Below, piece by piece: positions 44,678 to 54,492 of a stretch of DNA of 64,000 nucleotides; positions within the stretch are counted from its first letter, which is position 1, and the number at the start of each line of letters is the position of its first letter. The position numbers and the translations under genes are program-made. Origin of the DNA: Pseudomonas coleopterorum (lineage in GTDB: Bacteria > Pseudomonadota > Gammaproteobacteria > Pseudomonadales > Pseudomonadaceae); assembly GCF_900105555.1 (NCBI RefSeq), contig NZ_FNTZ01000001.1:930001-994000 (forward strand), written 5' to 3'. The notes under the pieces are model-generated. The model worked only from the letters and a program-made list of their open reading frames with translations, was not told where the DNA came from and searched no databases.

Positions 44678-46216
44678 TCAGGCCGCTTCTTCGTCGGGCC
44701 CCTCGCGGGCGATGCGCGCGTTCTCCTGCTTCCAGTGCAGGGCGATCAGCAGCAGCGTCGGCACGCCGAGCAGGGCGGTGATCAGGAAGAAGTTGTGATA
44801 GCCGAACTTCTCGACCATGACCCCTGAATAACCGCCGATCAGGCGCGGCAGCAGGAGCATGATCGAGCTCAGCAGCGCATATTGAGTGGCCGAGAACTTG
44901 AGGTTGGTCAGGCTCGACAGGTAGGCGACGAAGGCCGAGGTGGCCAAGCCGGAACTGAAATTGTCCAGCGAGATGGTCAACACCAGCATCTTCAGGTTCG
45001 GCCCCATGTCGGCCAGCATCAGGAACAGCAGGTTGGTCCCGGCCGACGTGATACCGCCGATGAACAGGATCGGCAGGATGCCGAAGCGCACGATCAGCAA
45101 GCCGCCGAAGCCGGCGCCGAGCAGGGTCATGATCAGGCCGAAGATCTTGCTGACGCTGGCGATCTGGTCCTTGGTGAAGCCCTGGTCGATGTAAAACACG
45201 TTGGCCATGACCCCCATGACCGTATCGGACATCCGATAGGTCGCGATCAGCCCCAGCAGCAGCAAGGCTTGCCAGCGGTAGCGCAGAATGAAGTCGTTGA
45301 CCGGGGTCAGCACCGGCGCCAGCCCGCGGCGACCGACCGACGACAGGCATGCGGCGGTCAGAATGATGTAGAGCAGGGCACGCAGAAATGCCCGGTCTTC
45401 GAGCAGCAGGTCGACCAGGCTCTGACTGCCGAACAGCACACTGGCGAAATCGGTGTTGTACAGCTGGGTGAACATGGCCGGTACCGACACCAGCAGCACG
45501 ATCAGCACGAACACCGACATCAATTGATGGCTGAAGCCATAGCGCGCCGCCGACAATTGCGTGCGCAGGGCCACCGGCGGTTCACGCATGACCAGGGTGG
45601 TGATCAGCGCTGGCACCATCAACAAGCCGAACAGCAGGTAGGTGTTGGCCCAGGCCTGATGCAGATAGGCAAATCCGGTGGAGCCGAAGCCTTCGGCGAA
45701 ATACAGGGCGCCGGCGGTGGCCAGCAGCGCGGCCACACGGTAGCCGGCCATGTAGCTGGCGGCGAGGGCGGCCTGGCGCTGATCTTCGGCGATCTCCAGG
45801 CGGTAGGCATCCACGGCGATGTCCTGAGTGGCCGAGGCGAACGCGACCACGACGGCAATGGCGATCAACCACGACAGATGTTTTTGCGGGTCGCAGAAAC
45901 TCATGCCTACCAGGCCGAGAATCACCAGTGCCTGTGCCAGCACCAGCCAGGAGCGCCGCCGCCCCAGCTTGCCGAGCAGCGGCAACCGCCACTGGTCGAG
46001 CAGCGGCGACCATACCCACTTGAAGGCATAGGCCAGGCCGATGAGGCTGGCATAGCCGATGGTTTCACGGGCGACGCCCGCTTCACGCAACCACACCGAG
46101 AGGGTCGAAAACACCAGCATGTACGGCAGGCCGGCAGCGAAACCGAGCAGCAGAAGCACAACGGTGGAAGGGCTGGCATAAGCGGCGAGCGCGGCGCGCC
46201 AGGTTTTACGGGGCAT
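44678..46216 (-). CDS. ampG: Muropeptide permease AmpG
   Basis: MFS-fold inner-membrane permease that imports GlcNAc-anhydroMurNAc-peptides for wall recycling, and so feeds AmpR-controlled beta-lactamase induction. It starts with KTWRAALAAYASPSTVVLLLLGF, then GLPYMLVFSTLSVWLREAGV, KWVWSPLLDQWRLP and ATQDIAVDAYRLE, all typical. 512 residues with about 12-14 helices; shorter than the P. aeruginosa form I recall (594). It ends at the shared terminator. Confidence 0.94.
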   Translation of the reverse strand: MPRKTWRAALAAYASPSTVVLLLLGFAAGLPYMLVFSTLSVWLREAGVARETIGYASLIGLAYAFKWVWSPLLDQWRLPLLGKLGRRRSWLVLAQALVILGLVGMSFCDPQKHLSWLIAIAVVVAFASATQDIAVDAYRLEIAEDQRQAALAASYMAGYRVAALLATAGALYFAEGFGSTGFAYLHQAWANTYLLFGLLMVPALITTLVMREPPVALRTQLSAARYGFSHQLMSVFVLIVLLVSVPAMFTQLYNTDFASVLFGSQSLVDLLLEDRAFLRALLYIILTAACLSSVGRRGLAPVLTPVNDFILRYRWQALLLLGLIATYRMSDTVMGVMANVFYIDQGFTKDQIASVSKIFGLIMTLLGAGFGGLLIVRFGILPILFIGGITSAGTNLLFLMLADMGPNLKMLVLTISLDNFSSGLATSAFVAYLSSLTNLKFSATQYALLSSIMLLLPRLIGGYSGVMVEKFGYHNFFLITALLGVPTLLLIALHWKQENARIAREGPDEEAA

Positions 46217-46257
46217 GGGCTGGAATCTGCCTCAGTTTGCGAAACAAAGCGCGCACT

Positions 46258-46626
46258 CTAACCGCATGCTTGCTCCGGACGCCAGCCATGGCGTGCCATA
46301 TCGACGCGATTCTTCATGATCAGTACGCCTTCGCTGCGCAAGCGCGCCCGTTGTTCGGCGCCGCTGGACGTTCCCGCCTCAAGGCTCAGCCGCCCGCCGG
46401 CGGCAACCACGCGGTGCCAGGGCAGACGGGTGCCGTCCGGCAGTTGGCTCAAGGTTCGCCCCACCCAGCGCGCCGCGCGACCGAGCATGGCCAGTTCGGC
46501 CAGCTGCCCATAGGTCACGACTTTGCCTTCTGGCACTTGGGCCAGCACGGTGTAGAGCGCGGTGCGGCGAATGGCCGCGGCCTGATCGGGGTCATTCTGC
46601 AGTTGAGAATTGAACTCGTCTGTCAT
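46258..46626 (-). CDS. Alkyltransferase-like protein (ATL, MGMT family)
   Basis: 122-residue relative of O6-alkylguanine-DNA alkyltransferase. The active-site PCHRV is PWHRV here, with Trp70 in place of the acceptor Cys, so it cannot take alkyl groups. ATL proteins of this type bind O6-alkylguanine and hand it to nucleotide excision repair. The DNA-binding helix region GKVVTYGQLAELAMLGRAAR and Arg finger in the family are preserved. It lies upstream of ampG on the same strand (41-base gap) and is divergent from the DUF481 gene. Confidence 0.9.
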   Translation of the reverse strand: MTDEFNSQLQNDPDQAAAIRRTALYTVLAQVPEGKVVTYGQLAELAMLGRAARWVGRTLSQLPDGTRLPWHRVVAAGGRLSLEAGTSSGAEQRARLRSEGVLIMKNRVDMARHGWRPEQACG

Positions 46627-46707
46627 CTGGGTGTCTGTCCTTGCTCGGATCTAGTCCTACCGAATAATGCCGCATTTCCTACACATCAGAGCCCCCAGAA
46701 TCTGCCT

Positions 46708-47715
46708 ATGTTGCCTAGAACCCTGCTGTGCCTTGCCCTGGCTTCCACTTCTACCGCGACCTTTGCTGATACGGTCTGGCTGAAAAACGGTGACCGCATC
46801 TCCGGCAAGATTACCGTGTTCGACGGTGGCAAGTTGATGATCAAGACCGAATACGGTGGCTCGATTCCGCTGGACTGGAAGCAGATCAAGACCATGGAGA
46901 GCGATCAGGAGCTGCTGGTCAAGCAGGATGACTACATGGGCGAGAAGCCCAAGTCGATCAAAGCCGCCGAAGATGGCAAGGTCATTCTGCAGAACGGTGA
47001 GGCGCCCAAGACCGTCGAACTGGCCAGCATCCAGCAGATCATCAAGCCCAAGCCCGTGGTCACCGACCTGCAGATCAAGGGCAATGTCGACATGGGCCTG
47101 GACTACAAGCGCGCCGAAACCGATACCGACGACTATAACGTCGCCTTCAAGACCACCGCCCGGCACGGCAAGTGGCGCCACATCGGCTCGGGCGAGTACA
47201 ACCGCGAGTCCCAGGACAGCGTCGTCACCACCGACAATTTCGCCTTGGAATACTCCCTCGACCGCTTCTTCACCGATCAGTGGTTCTGGCAAGGGCGCCT
47301 GGATTACAAGCGCGACAAGATCGAAGACCTGGAGCGCCAGCGCACCATCGGTACCGGCCCTGGCTACCAGTTCTGGGATGACGAGCTCGGGGCGTTCTCG
47401 CTGGGCGGCCTGTTCAACCGCACCGACTTCCAATACGCCGACGGCGACAAGGACAACTTCTATTCCGTGGCCATGAAGTGGGACTACAACCGCTACCTGA
47501 TCGGCAAGACGGTGGAGTTCTTCACCAACGGCGAACTCGGCAAGCCGATCAGCAACGTGGCCGATTACAGCCTGGATGCCGAAGTGGGCCTGCGCTACAA
47601 GGTTACCGAATGGGCTTCTCTCAACCTCAAGGCCGAGAAGGATCTGGTCAGCGGCACCAGTGGCGCGGACCTTGACAGCACCCGTTACACGGCCGGTTTC
47701 GGCGTCGCCTGGTAA
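46708..47715 (+). CDS. DUF481 family outer-membrane beta-barrel protein
   Basis: 335 residues with a Sec signal peptide (MLPRTLLCLALASTSTATFA, cut before DTVWLKNGDRISG). Residues 22-110 form small beta repeats, TVWLKNGDRISGKITVFDGG and IPLDWKQIKTME; the rest alternates short strands rich in aromatic residues and ends with GVAW, where the final Trp is a BAM-type barrel signal. The family is often salt- or stress-induced, but the function is unknown. ATG 46708 gives the signal peptide; the longer frame upstream lies antisense to the ATL gene. Confidence 0.88.
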   Translation: MLPRTLLCLALASTSTATFADTVWLKNGDRISGKITVFDGGKLMIKTEYGGSIPLDWKQIKTMESDQELLVKQDDYMGEKPKSIKAAEDGKVILQNGEAPKTVELASIQQIIKPKPVVTDLQIKGNVDMGLDYKRAETDTDDYNVAFKTTARHGKWRHIGSGEYNRESQDSVVTTDNFALEYSLDRFFTDQWFWQGRLDYKRDKIEDLERQRTIGTGPGYQFWDDELGAFSLGGLFNRTDFQYADGDKDNFYSVAMKWDYNRYLIGKTVEFFTNGELGKPISNVADYSLDAEVGLRYKVTEWASLNLKAEKDLVSGTSGADLDSTRYTAGFGVAW

Positions 47716-47800
47716 CCTTGCAATACGCCGACACATGTTCGCGAGGCCGCGAGTGACGCGGGTTTTGCGGGCATGTGCGGTGCCATCGATTCGCCCCTGC

Positions 47801-47830
47801 CTTGAATTAACGATTTATTGACGTCATCTA
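47801..47830 (+). promoter_or_regulatory. Possible sigma32 promoter for fxsA
   Basis: CTTGAA (47801-47806), 15 bases, then CGTCATCTA (47822-47830), compared with the heat-shock consensus CTTGAA and CCCCATnTA. The -35 is perfect, the -10 partial. fxsA is 41 bases downstream. Confidence 0.4.
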
Positions 47831-47871
47831 GGGTCTACTGGAAGGCATTCTTCCGTAGAGGAAACCATTTG

Positions 47872-48363
47872 ATGCGCGCTTTTCTATTGCTGTTCCTGCT
47901 GTTCCCCGTATTGGAACTGTACGTCTTCTTCAAGGTGAGCACCGCAATCGGGTTTTTCCCCACGCTGTTGCTCATTATTGCCGGCTCGGTGCTGGGTGTG
48001 CTGGTGATGCGCGTGGCCGGTCTGGCCACGGTTCTGCGCACCCGCGCCAGCCTGCAGCGTGGCGAACTGCCTGCCGAGCAGATGTTCAACGGCCTGGTCA
48101 CTGCAATGGGCGGTGTCCTGCTGATCGTGCCCGGCTTCATCACCGATGTGTTCGGCGTGCTGTGCCTGCTGCCCTTTACCCGGCATTTCCTGATCCGCAA
48201 GGTGCGTGAGCGGGCCCAGGCGCAGGCCATGCGCCAGCGTGCGTTCGCCGATGACATGCCACCCCCGGGTGGTTCGACCCAGGCCTACCGCGCCCATGTG
48301 ATCGAAGGCGAGGTCATAGAAGGCGAAGTGGTCGGACGCGAAACAGGGCGTACCGATCGTTGA
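47872..48363 (+). CDS. fxsA: FxsA family membrane protein
   Basis: 163-residue inner-membrane protein with three to four helices in the first 120 residues (MRAFLLLFLLFPVLELYVFF, FFPTLLLIIAGSVLGVLVM, MGGVLLIVPGFITDVFGVLC) and a charged cytoplasmic tail with EGEVIEGEVV repeats. E. coli FxsA limits F-plasmid exclusion of phage T7; its normal role is unclear. Start ATG 47872 has AGAGGAAACC upstream; the frame extends 18 codons further without RBS. As in E. coli it lies next to groESL. Confidence 0.9.
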   Translation: MRAFLLLFLLFPVLELYVFFKVSTAIGFFPTLLLIIAGSVLGVLVMRVAGLATVLRTRASLQRGELPAEQMFNGLVTAMGGVLLIVPGFITDVFGVLCLLPFTRHFLIRKVRERAQAQAMRQRAFADDMPPPGGSTQAYRAHVIEGEVIEGEVVGRETGRTDR

Positions 48364-48384
48364 AAAATGCCTTTCAGCTTGTCG

Positions 48385-48412
48385 ACGGCGCCTTCGGGCG
48401 CCGTTTCTTTTT
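48385..48412 (+). terminator. Intrinsic terminator after fxsA
   Basis: ACGGCGCC-TTCG-GGCGCCGT, a perfect 8-bp stem with a UUCG tetraloop, then TTCTTTTTC. It separates fxsA from groESL. Confidence 0.85.
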
Positions 48413-48444
48413 CGCCGTCGGCATGGAAATTTTTAACCCTGGCC

Positions 48445-48470
48445 CTTGTAATCCTGCGCGTCGACCTCAT
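48445..48470 (+). promoter_or_regulatory. Sigma32-type heat-shock promoter of groESL
   Basis: CTTGTA (48445-48450), 14 bases, CCTCAT (48465-48470), followed by GTAT. Five of six bases match the sigma32 consensus in each box. The groES start is 143 bases downstream. No CIRCE repeat is present. Confidence 0.6.
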
Positions 48471-48612
48471 GTATGGGTCACCGCAAGGTTTGTGGCATCA
48501 GCGCCACACATGTTTCCGCGTCTTGCATTGCCAGACGCGACCGGTTACGCCGGAAGATCCACGCCGCCGGTACACACCGGCCGATGAAAACCATAATTAG
48601 GAGAGATCGACA

Positions 48613-48906
48613 ATGAAGCTTCGCCCTCTGCATGACCGCGTCGTTATCCGTCGCAGCGAAGAAGAGTCCAAAACCGCTGGCGGTATCGTTCTGCCAGGTT
48701 CGGCCGCTGAAAAACCCAACCGTGGCGAAATCGTCGCAGTGGGCACCGGCAAGATCCTGGATAGCGGCGAAGTCCGCGCGCTGGCCGTCAAGGTGGGTGA
48801 CAAGGTGGTCTTCGGCCCTTACTCGGGCAGCAACACCGTCAAGGTCGACGGTGAAGACCTGCTGGTGATGAGCGAGAACGAAATTCTCGCCGTCGTCGAA
48901 GGCTGA
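48613..48906 (+). CDS. groES: Co-chaperonin GroES
   Basis: Heptameric lid of the GroEL folding chamber. 97 residues with the [18 protein letters not shown] start, the mobile loop [18 protein letters not shown] (GroEL-contacting I-V-L) and the [21 protein letters not shown] end. RBS TAGGAGAG. First gene of the groESL operon, 45 bases before groEL. Confidence 0.99.
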   Translation: MKLRPLHDRVVIRRSEEESKTAGGIVLPGSAAEKPNRGEIVAVGTGKILDSGEVRALAVKVGDKVVFGPYSGSNTVKVDGEDLLVMSENEILAVVEG

Positions 48907-48915
48907 TACCACTGA

Positions 48916-50598
<1,683 letters not shown>

Positions 50599-50632
50599 GC
50601 GAGCCCTCGCGCTCTACCTGTTTACAGGTAAG

Positions 50633-50667
50633 AAAAACCCCGGCCAGTCATGGCCGGGGTTTTTTTA
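50633..50667 (+). terminator. Intrinsic terminator of groESL
   Basis: AAAAACCCCGGCCA-GTCA-TGGCCGGGG then seven T. A near-twin in sequence of the mscS/ampG terminator. Confidence 0.92.
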
Positions 50668-50732
50668 TGCCTGCCCAGCCTATAAGCTGCGCGAGCCCCG
50701 TCGGGGCGACAGCAGCACTCGGAGATCTGCCC

Positions 50733-51416
50733 ATGCGAATCCTATTGGTTGAAGACAACCGCGACATCCTGGCCAACCTGGCCGATTACCTGGGTATGAA
50801 AGGCTACACCGTCGACTGCGCCCAGGACGGTCTGTCCGGCCTGCACCTGGCGGCCACCGAACATTACGACCTGATCGTGCTCGATATCATGCTCCCGGGC
50901 ATCGACGGCTATACGCTGTGCAAGCGCCTGCGCGAAGACGCGCGACGCGATACGCCGGTGATCATGCTCACTGCGCGCGATCAGCTCGATGACCGCCTGC
51001 AGGGCTTTCGTTCCGGTGCCGACGACTACCTGCTCAAGCCGTTCGCGCTGTCGGAGTTGGCGGCGCGCATCGAAGCGGTCCTGCGTCGTGCCCAGGGCGG
51101 TGGTCGTCGCTCGCTGCAGGTCGGCGATCTGATCTACGACCTCGACACCCTCGAAGTCACCCGCGAGGGCCGCCTGCTCAAGCTCAACCCGGTGGGCCTC
51201 AAGCTGCTCGCCGTGCTGATGCAGAAGAGCCCCCATGTGCTACGCCGCGAAGTGCTGGAAGAAGCCCTGTGGGGCGATGACTGCCCCGACAGCGACAGCC
51301 TGCGCAGTCACGTCCACCAGTTGCGTCAGGTGATCGACAAACCGTTCGACAAGCCCTTGCTTCATACCGTGCATGGCGTGGGTTACCGTCTCGCCGAAGG
51401 CCGCGATGGAGTTTAA
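50733..51416 (+). CDS. colR: Response regulator ColR
   Basis: OmpR-family regulator of envelope integrity. Receiver domain 1-120 with the acidic pocket at Glu7/Asp8, the phosphorylated Asp51 (IVLDIMLPG), Thr and Lys (LLKPFALSEL); winged-helix DNA-binding domain 125-227 (HTVHGVGYRLAEG). Identity as ColR rests on the ColS partner, on the downstream operon and on the ColR-like sequence I recall from P. fluorescens and P. putida. ATG 50733 follows CGGAGATCTGCC. The stop overlaps colS by eleven bases. Confidence 0.92.
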   Translation: MRILLVEDNRDILANLADYLGMKGYTVDCAQDGLSGLHLAATEHYDLIVLDIMLPGIDGYTLCKRLREDARRDTPVIMLTARDQLDDRLQGFRSGADDYLLKPFALSELAARIEAVLRRAQGGGRRSLQVGDLIYDLDTLEVTREGRLLKLNPVGLKLLAVLMQKSPHVLRREVLEEALWGDDCPDSDSLRSHVHQLRQVIDKPFDKPLLHTVHGVGYRLAEGRDGV

Positions 51417-52695
51417 GCAGAGCCTCGCACAACGCATCATCATCGCCTTTGCCTTGATGAGCGCCCTGGTGGCGGGCGCTTTCGCAGTCGGTATCGTGGC
51501 CACCGTGCACCTGGTCGAGGAACGGTTGATTTCCGCAGGCCTGGGCGGCGACCTGCAGCGCCTGCTGCTGATGGACAACGGCGCCGACTGGAGCCACCGC
51601 CCCGAACCCGACCAGTTGTTCTACTACGATGGAGGTCCCGGCGAGTTCGAGCTGGCGCCGGACGTGAAACACCTGCCGGTCGGCTTTCACGAGGTATTTC
51701 GCGACAAGTTGTCCTACCACGCGATGATCCAGGTGGTCGACGGGCGTCGCTACGCCCTGTTGCAGGACCAGAGCGATTTCGAAGAGCGTGAGCGCGTGTT
51801 GTTCGCCGTGGTGCTGGTGGGCTTCGTTCTCAGCCTGGCCCTGGCGATCTTTCTCGGCTGGGTGCTGGCGCGCAAGGTCATGGCGCCCGTCGTGCGCCTG
51901 GCGCGTCAGGTCCGCCATCGTGATCAGATCCTCGGCATGGCACCGCCGCTTGCGCCGGACTACACGGCCGACGAAGTCGGTGAGCTGGCCGTGGCGTTCG
52001 ATGCCACCCTTGGCCGCCTTCGCGATGCACTGACCCGCGAGCGCCTGTTCACCAGCGATGTCAGCCATGAACTGCGCACGCCACTGATGGTACTGGCCAG
52101 CTCCTGCGAACTGCTGTTGGAAAATCCGGCGCTGCCCGAGCGATCGCGTGCCCAGGTACAGCGCATCGCGCGCGCCTGCGAGGACATGCGCGATCTGGTG
52201 CAGACTTTCCTGATGCTGGCGCGCGCCCAGCGCGATGACAGCGGCCGCGTGACGCCGGCCACGCTGGGCCAGGTCGCCGAGGACCTGATGACTCAATGGC
52301 GACCGGCGATCGAAAAGAAGGGCCTGAGATTGGAGTTCGTGGCCGGTGCGCCCCTGAGTCAAACCTACAACGGTACCTTTCTACACGCGGTGATGGGGAA
52401 CCTGTTGCGTAATGCCCTGCATTACACCGATCAGGGCTTCATTCGCCTGACGCTGGACGCAACTAGCTTCCAAGTGGAAGACAGCGGCGTGGGCATTCCC
52501 GAGGCTCAGCGAGAGGCCATGTTCCAGCCTTTCGTGCGTGGCCCTGAAAAGCGCGGGGAGGGGCTGGGCCTGGGGTTGTCGCTGGTTCAGCGCATCTGCG
52601 AAGACCAAGGCTGGCAAGTCCAACTGGAGCCTGTCGAACCCCACGGTTGTCGCTTCACCATCGAACTCGGATTGGGCAAGCACGCATTGGCCTGA
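51406..52695 (+). CDS. colS: Sensor histidine kinase ColS
   Basis: Inner-membrane kinase responding to Zn, Fe(III) and other metals in P. putida. Two transmembrane helices (about 12-33 and 131-153) bracket a periplasmic domain. The residues I recall as needed for metal sensing in P. putida are all at the same numbers here: His35, Glu38, Asp57, Glu96, His105, Glu126 and Glu129. HAMP follows, then HisKA with His221 (DVSHELRTPL), and HATPase with NLLRNALHY, VEDSGVGIPE and GEGLGLGLSL. ATG 51406 gives 429 residues; it starts inside colR. Confidence 0.92.
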   Translation: MEFKQSLAQRIIIAFALMSALVAGAFAVGIVATVHLVEERLISAGLGGDLQRLLLMDNGADWSHRPEPDQLFYYDGGPGEFELAPDVKHLPVGFHEVFRDKLSYHAMIQVVDGRRYALLQDQSDFEERERVLFAVVLVGFVLSLALAIFLGWVLARKVMAPVVRLARQVRHRDQILGMAPPLAPDYTADEVGELAVAFDATLGRLRDALTRERLFTSDVSHELRTPLMVLASSCELLLENPALPERSRAQVQRIARACEDMRDLVQTFLMLARAQRDDSGRVTPATLGQVAEDLMTQWRPAIEKKGLRLEFVAGAPLSQTYNGTFLHAVMGNLLRNALHYTDQGFIRLTLDATSFQVEDSGVGIPEAQREAMFQPFVRGPEKRGEGLGLGLSLVQRICEDQGWQVQLEPVEPHGCRFTIELGLGKHALA

Positions 52696-52758
52696 TGCTT
52701 GCTTCCAACTGCCGCGTGCCATTACTGTAGGAAATATCCTGTATCACCTAGGAAATTT

Positions 52759-52774
52759 CTGACAAATTTTTCAC
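52759..52774 (+). promoter_or_regulatory. ColR-box-like site
   Basis: CTGACAAATTTTTCAC matches the ColR consensus recalled from P. putida (two pyrimidines, N, A, C/G, NN, pyrimidine, then TTTTTCAC) except for one pyrimidine. It lies 69 bases before the methyltransferase start. Confidence 0.6.
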
Positions 52775-52842
52775 AGTGACATGACCTGGCCATGACGGTT
52801 GGATGAATAAGGTGTGCGCCATCTGTCCTAGAGGCGTGCCCC

Positions 52843-53523
52843 ATGTCCGATCCCGTCAAGTTGGAATTTTCCGAGAAGTATGACCGCGCCCACGCGCAGA
52901 AATATTTTGATAAACATCGCAACAGTTTTGCTCGACGCATGTCACACAGGCGCGACGAGCAACTGGCCCGCAAGGCACTGGCACTGGTCGGCGAGCCCGG
53001 CCTGGTGCTGGACCTGCCATGCGGTGCCGGTCGTTTCTGGCCGCTGCTGGCCGAGAAGCACAACCGCGTGATCATCGGTGCGGACAATTCGGCGGCCATG
53101 GTGGAAACCGCGTGCGCCTCGCAACCCAAGGAGATCGTGGAGCGGGTTCAGCCGTTGCAGACCTCGGCGTTCGATATTGCGCTGCCGGACAATTCGGTAG
53201 ACAGCATCTTTTGCATGAGGTTGCTGCACCACATCGGTGAAGCCGAACACCGCCTGACCATTCTCAGGCAGTTTCACCGGGTAACCCGTGACAGCGTGGT
53301 GTTGTCGCTGTGGGTCGACGGCAACTTCAAGGCCTGGAAGCGTGAGCGGGCCGAACAGCGTCGACGTCTGCGCAACGATCAGGACGAGTATCAGAACCGC
53401 TTCGTGTTGCCTGCGGCAACCGTGGAAGCGGAGTTCATCCAGGCCGGTTTCCGTATTCAGGAGCGCCTGGACTTTTTGCCGATGTACGCCATGTGGCGAG
53501 TGTACGTTCTACGTAAGGGGTAA
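52843..53523 (+). CDS. Class I SAM-dependent methyltransferase of the ColR operon
   Basis: 226 residues. SAM-binding motif VLDLPCGAGR (55-64), acidic motif II near GADNSAAMVE, and motif SVDSIFCMRLLHHIGE, all Methyltransf_11-like. The final part is rich in Arg (RERAEQRRRLRN). This is the position of orf222 of P. fluorescens WCS365, downstream of colRS and ColR-regulated. The substrate is unknown; an envelope or LPS-related one is guessed from context. It lies six bases before the kinase gene. Confidence 0.85.
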   Translation: MSDPVKLEFSEKYDRAHAQKYFDKHRNSFARRMSHRRDEQLARKALALVGEPGLVLDLPCGAGRFWPLLAEKHNRVIIGADNSAAMVETACASQPKEIVERVQPLQTSAFDIALPDNSVDSIFCMRLLHHIGEAEHRLTILRQFHRVTRDSVVLSLWVDGNFKAWKRERAEQRRRLRNDQDEYQNRFVLPAATVEAEFIQAGFRIQERLDFLPMYAMWRVYVLRKG

Positions 53524-53528
53524 GCAGG

Positions 53529-54245
53529 ATGGCGGTTGAGGGCATGACGGCAGGCACGGCGAGCGGCAAGGCCGGCTTCGATCATTACTGGCGGCAACAG
53601 GGCGCATGGGTCGAGGAGCCCAACGTGCGCCGTGGCGGCGAAAGCGGCGTGCAACGCCTGTTCGCGGCCGACGGGCAGATGATCTACGTCAAACGTCAGG
53701 TCGGACACATCTATCGCAGTTGGCTGCACCCGTTCGGTCGTCCCACGGTGTTGCGCGAACGTGATGCGTTGACCGCGCTCTACCAACTGGACGTCAACGT
53801 GCCGAAGATGATCTTCTGCGGCACCCAGCGCGACGAGAACAACGAGTGGCAAGCACTGCTGGTGACCAAGTCGCTGGACGGTTTCGAAGAGTTCGAGCAT
53901 TGGTTGCAGGGCGGCGGTCGCGAGCGTCATGGCGAAGCAGTCTACGAACAGGTTCTGCAGAGCCTGGCGACCAACCTGGCGCGCATGCACCGCGGACGCT
54001 GGCAACACAGCTGTATCTACATCAAGCACGTATTCGTCCGGGTCACGGGCGAAGGTAGCAATGCGCGCGGTGAAGTGGCGCTGCTGGACCTGGAGAAGTG
54101 CCGTCAACGCATGACCGCTCAGCAGGCGGCCTCACACGACATGAAGCAGCTGCGTCGCCATTCGTCGTTCAGTGATCCGGACTGGCGCAAGCTGATCTAC
54201 CTTTATGAGGCGGCATTCGGCAGCTCCATCAAAGGTTTACGGTGA
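53529..54245 (+). CDS. LPS-kinase-like protein (InaA/WapQ family)
   Basis: 238 residues with a small kinase fold of the lipopolysaccharide-kinase (Kdo/WaaP) group: nucleotide Lys in MIYVKRQ, an Arg-Glu-Arg helix, then a catalytic-loop region LARMHRGRWQHSCIYIKHVFV and a metal-Asp region EVALLDLEKCRQR. The HRD-type catalytic Asp seen in WaaP (NHRDxY) is Ser here (QHSCIY), so activity is uncertain. The P. fluorescens gene in this place was called wapQ, a heptose kinase. It overlaps the next small gene by one base. Confidence 0.82.
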   Translation: MAVEGMTAGTASGKAGFDHYWRQQGAWVEEPNVRRGGESGVQRLFAADGQMIYVKRQVGHIYRSWLHPFGRPTVLRERDALTALYQLDVNVPKMIFCGTQRDENNEWQALLVTKSLDGFEEFEHWLQGGGRERHGEAVYEQVLQSLATNLARMHRGRWQHSCIYIKHVFVRVTGEGSNARGEVALLDLEKCRQRMTAQQAASHDMKQLRRHSSFSDPDWRKLIYLYEAAFGSSIKGLR

Positions 54246-54472
54246 TGAAACTAGAAATCGCACGAGGTTTGTTTCTGGTGGCGGCGCTAGGCGTGGCCAC
54301 CGCGGCGGCAGCGGCGTGGGAACAACCGCGCGCGGCCATCCTCAGCGCTGCCCACGGCGAGGGCAACTGTCCGTTGCCGCGTTCGCAGAAGGCGCAGATG
54401 GCCGTCACTCCGGACAAGGATTTCATTCTGTTCATGCTGGGCCTGAGCCAGGGCGTACGCACTCAGGGGTAA
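54245..54472 (+). CDS. Small exported protein of unknown function
   Basis: 75 residues. The start MKLEIARGLFLVAALGVATA and the following AAAA form a clear Sec signal peptide, giving a mature part of about 50 residues beginning near AWEQPRA, with a single Cys and no recognised domain. Start ATG 54245 is coupled to the kinase stop (TGATG), so it is the last gene of the ColR-preceded operon. I do not recognise it. The mature part contains the segment PLPRSQKAQMAVTPDKDFIL, mildly charged. Confidence 0.75.
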   Translation: MKLEIARGLFLVAALGVATAAAAAWEQPRAAILSAAHGEGNCPLPRSQKAQMAVTPDKDFILFMLGLSQGVRTQG

Positions 54473-54492
54473 GGCACCCAGCTCACCTGTAT

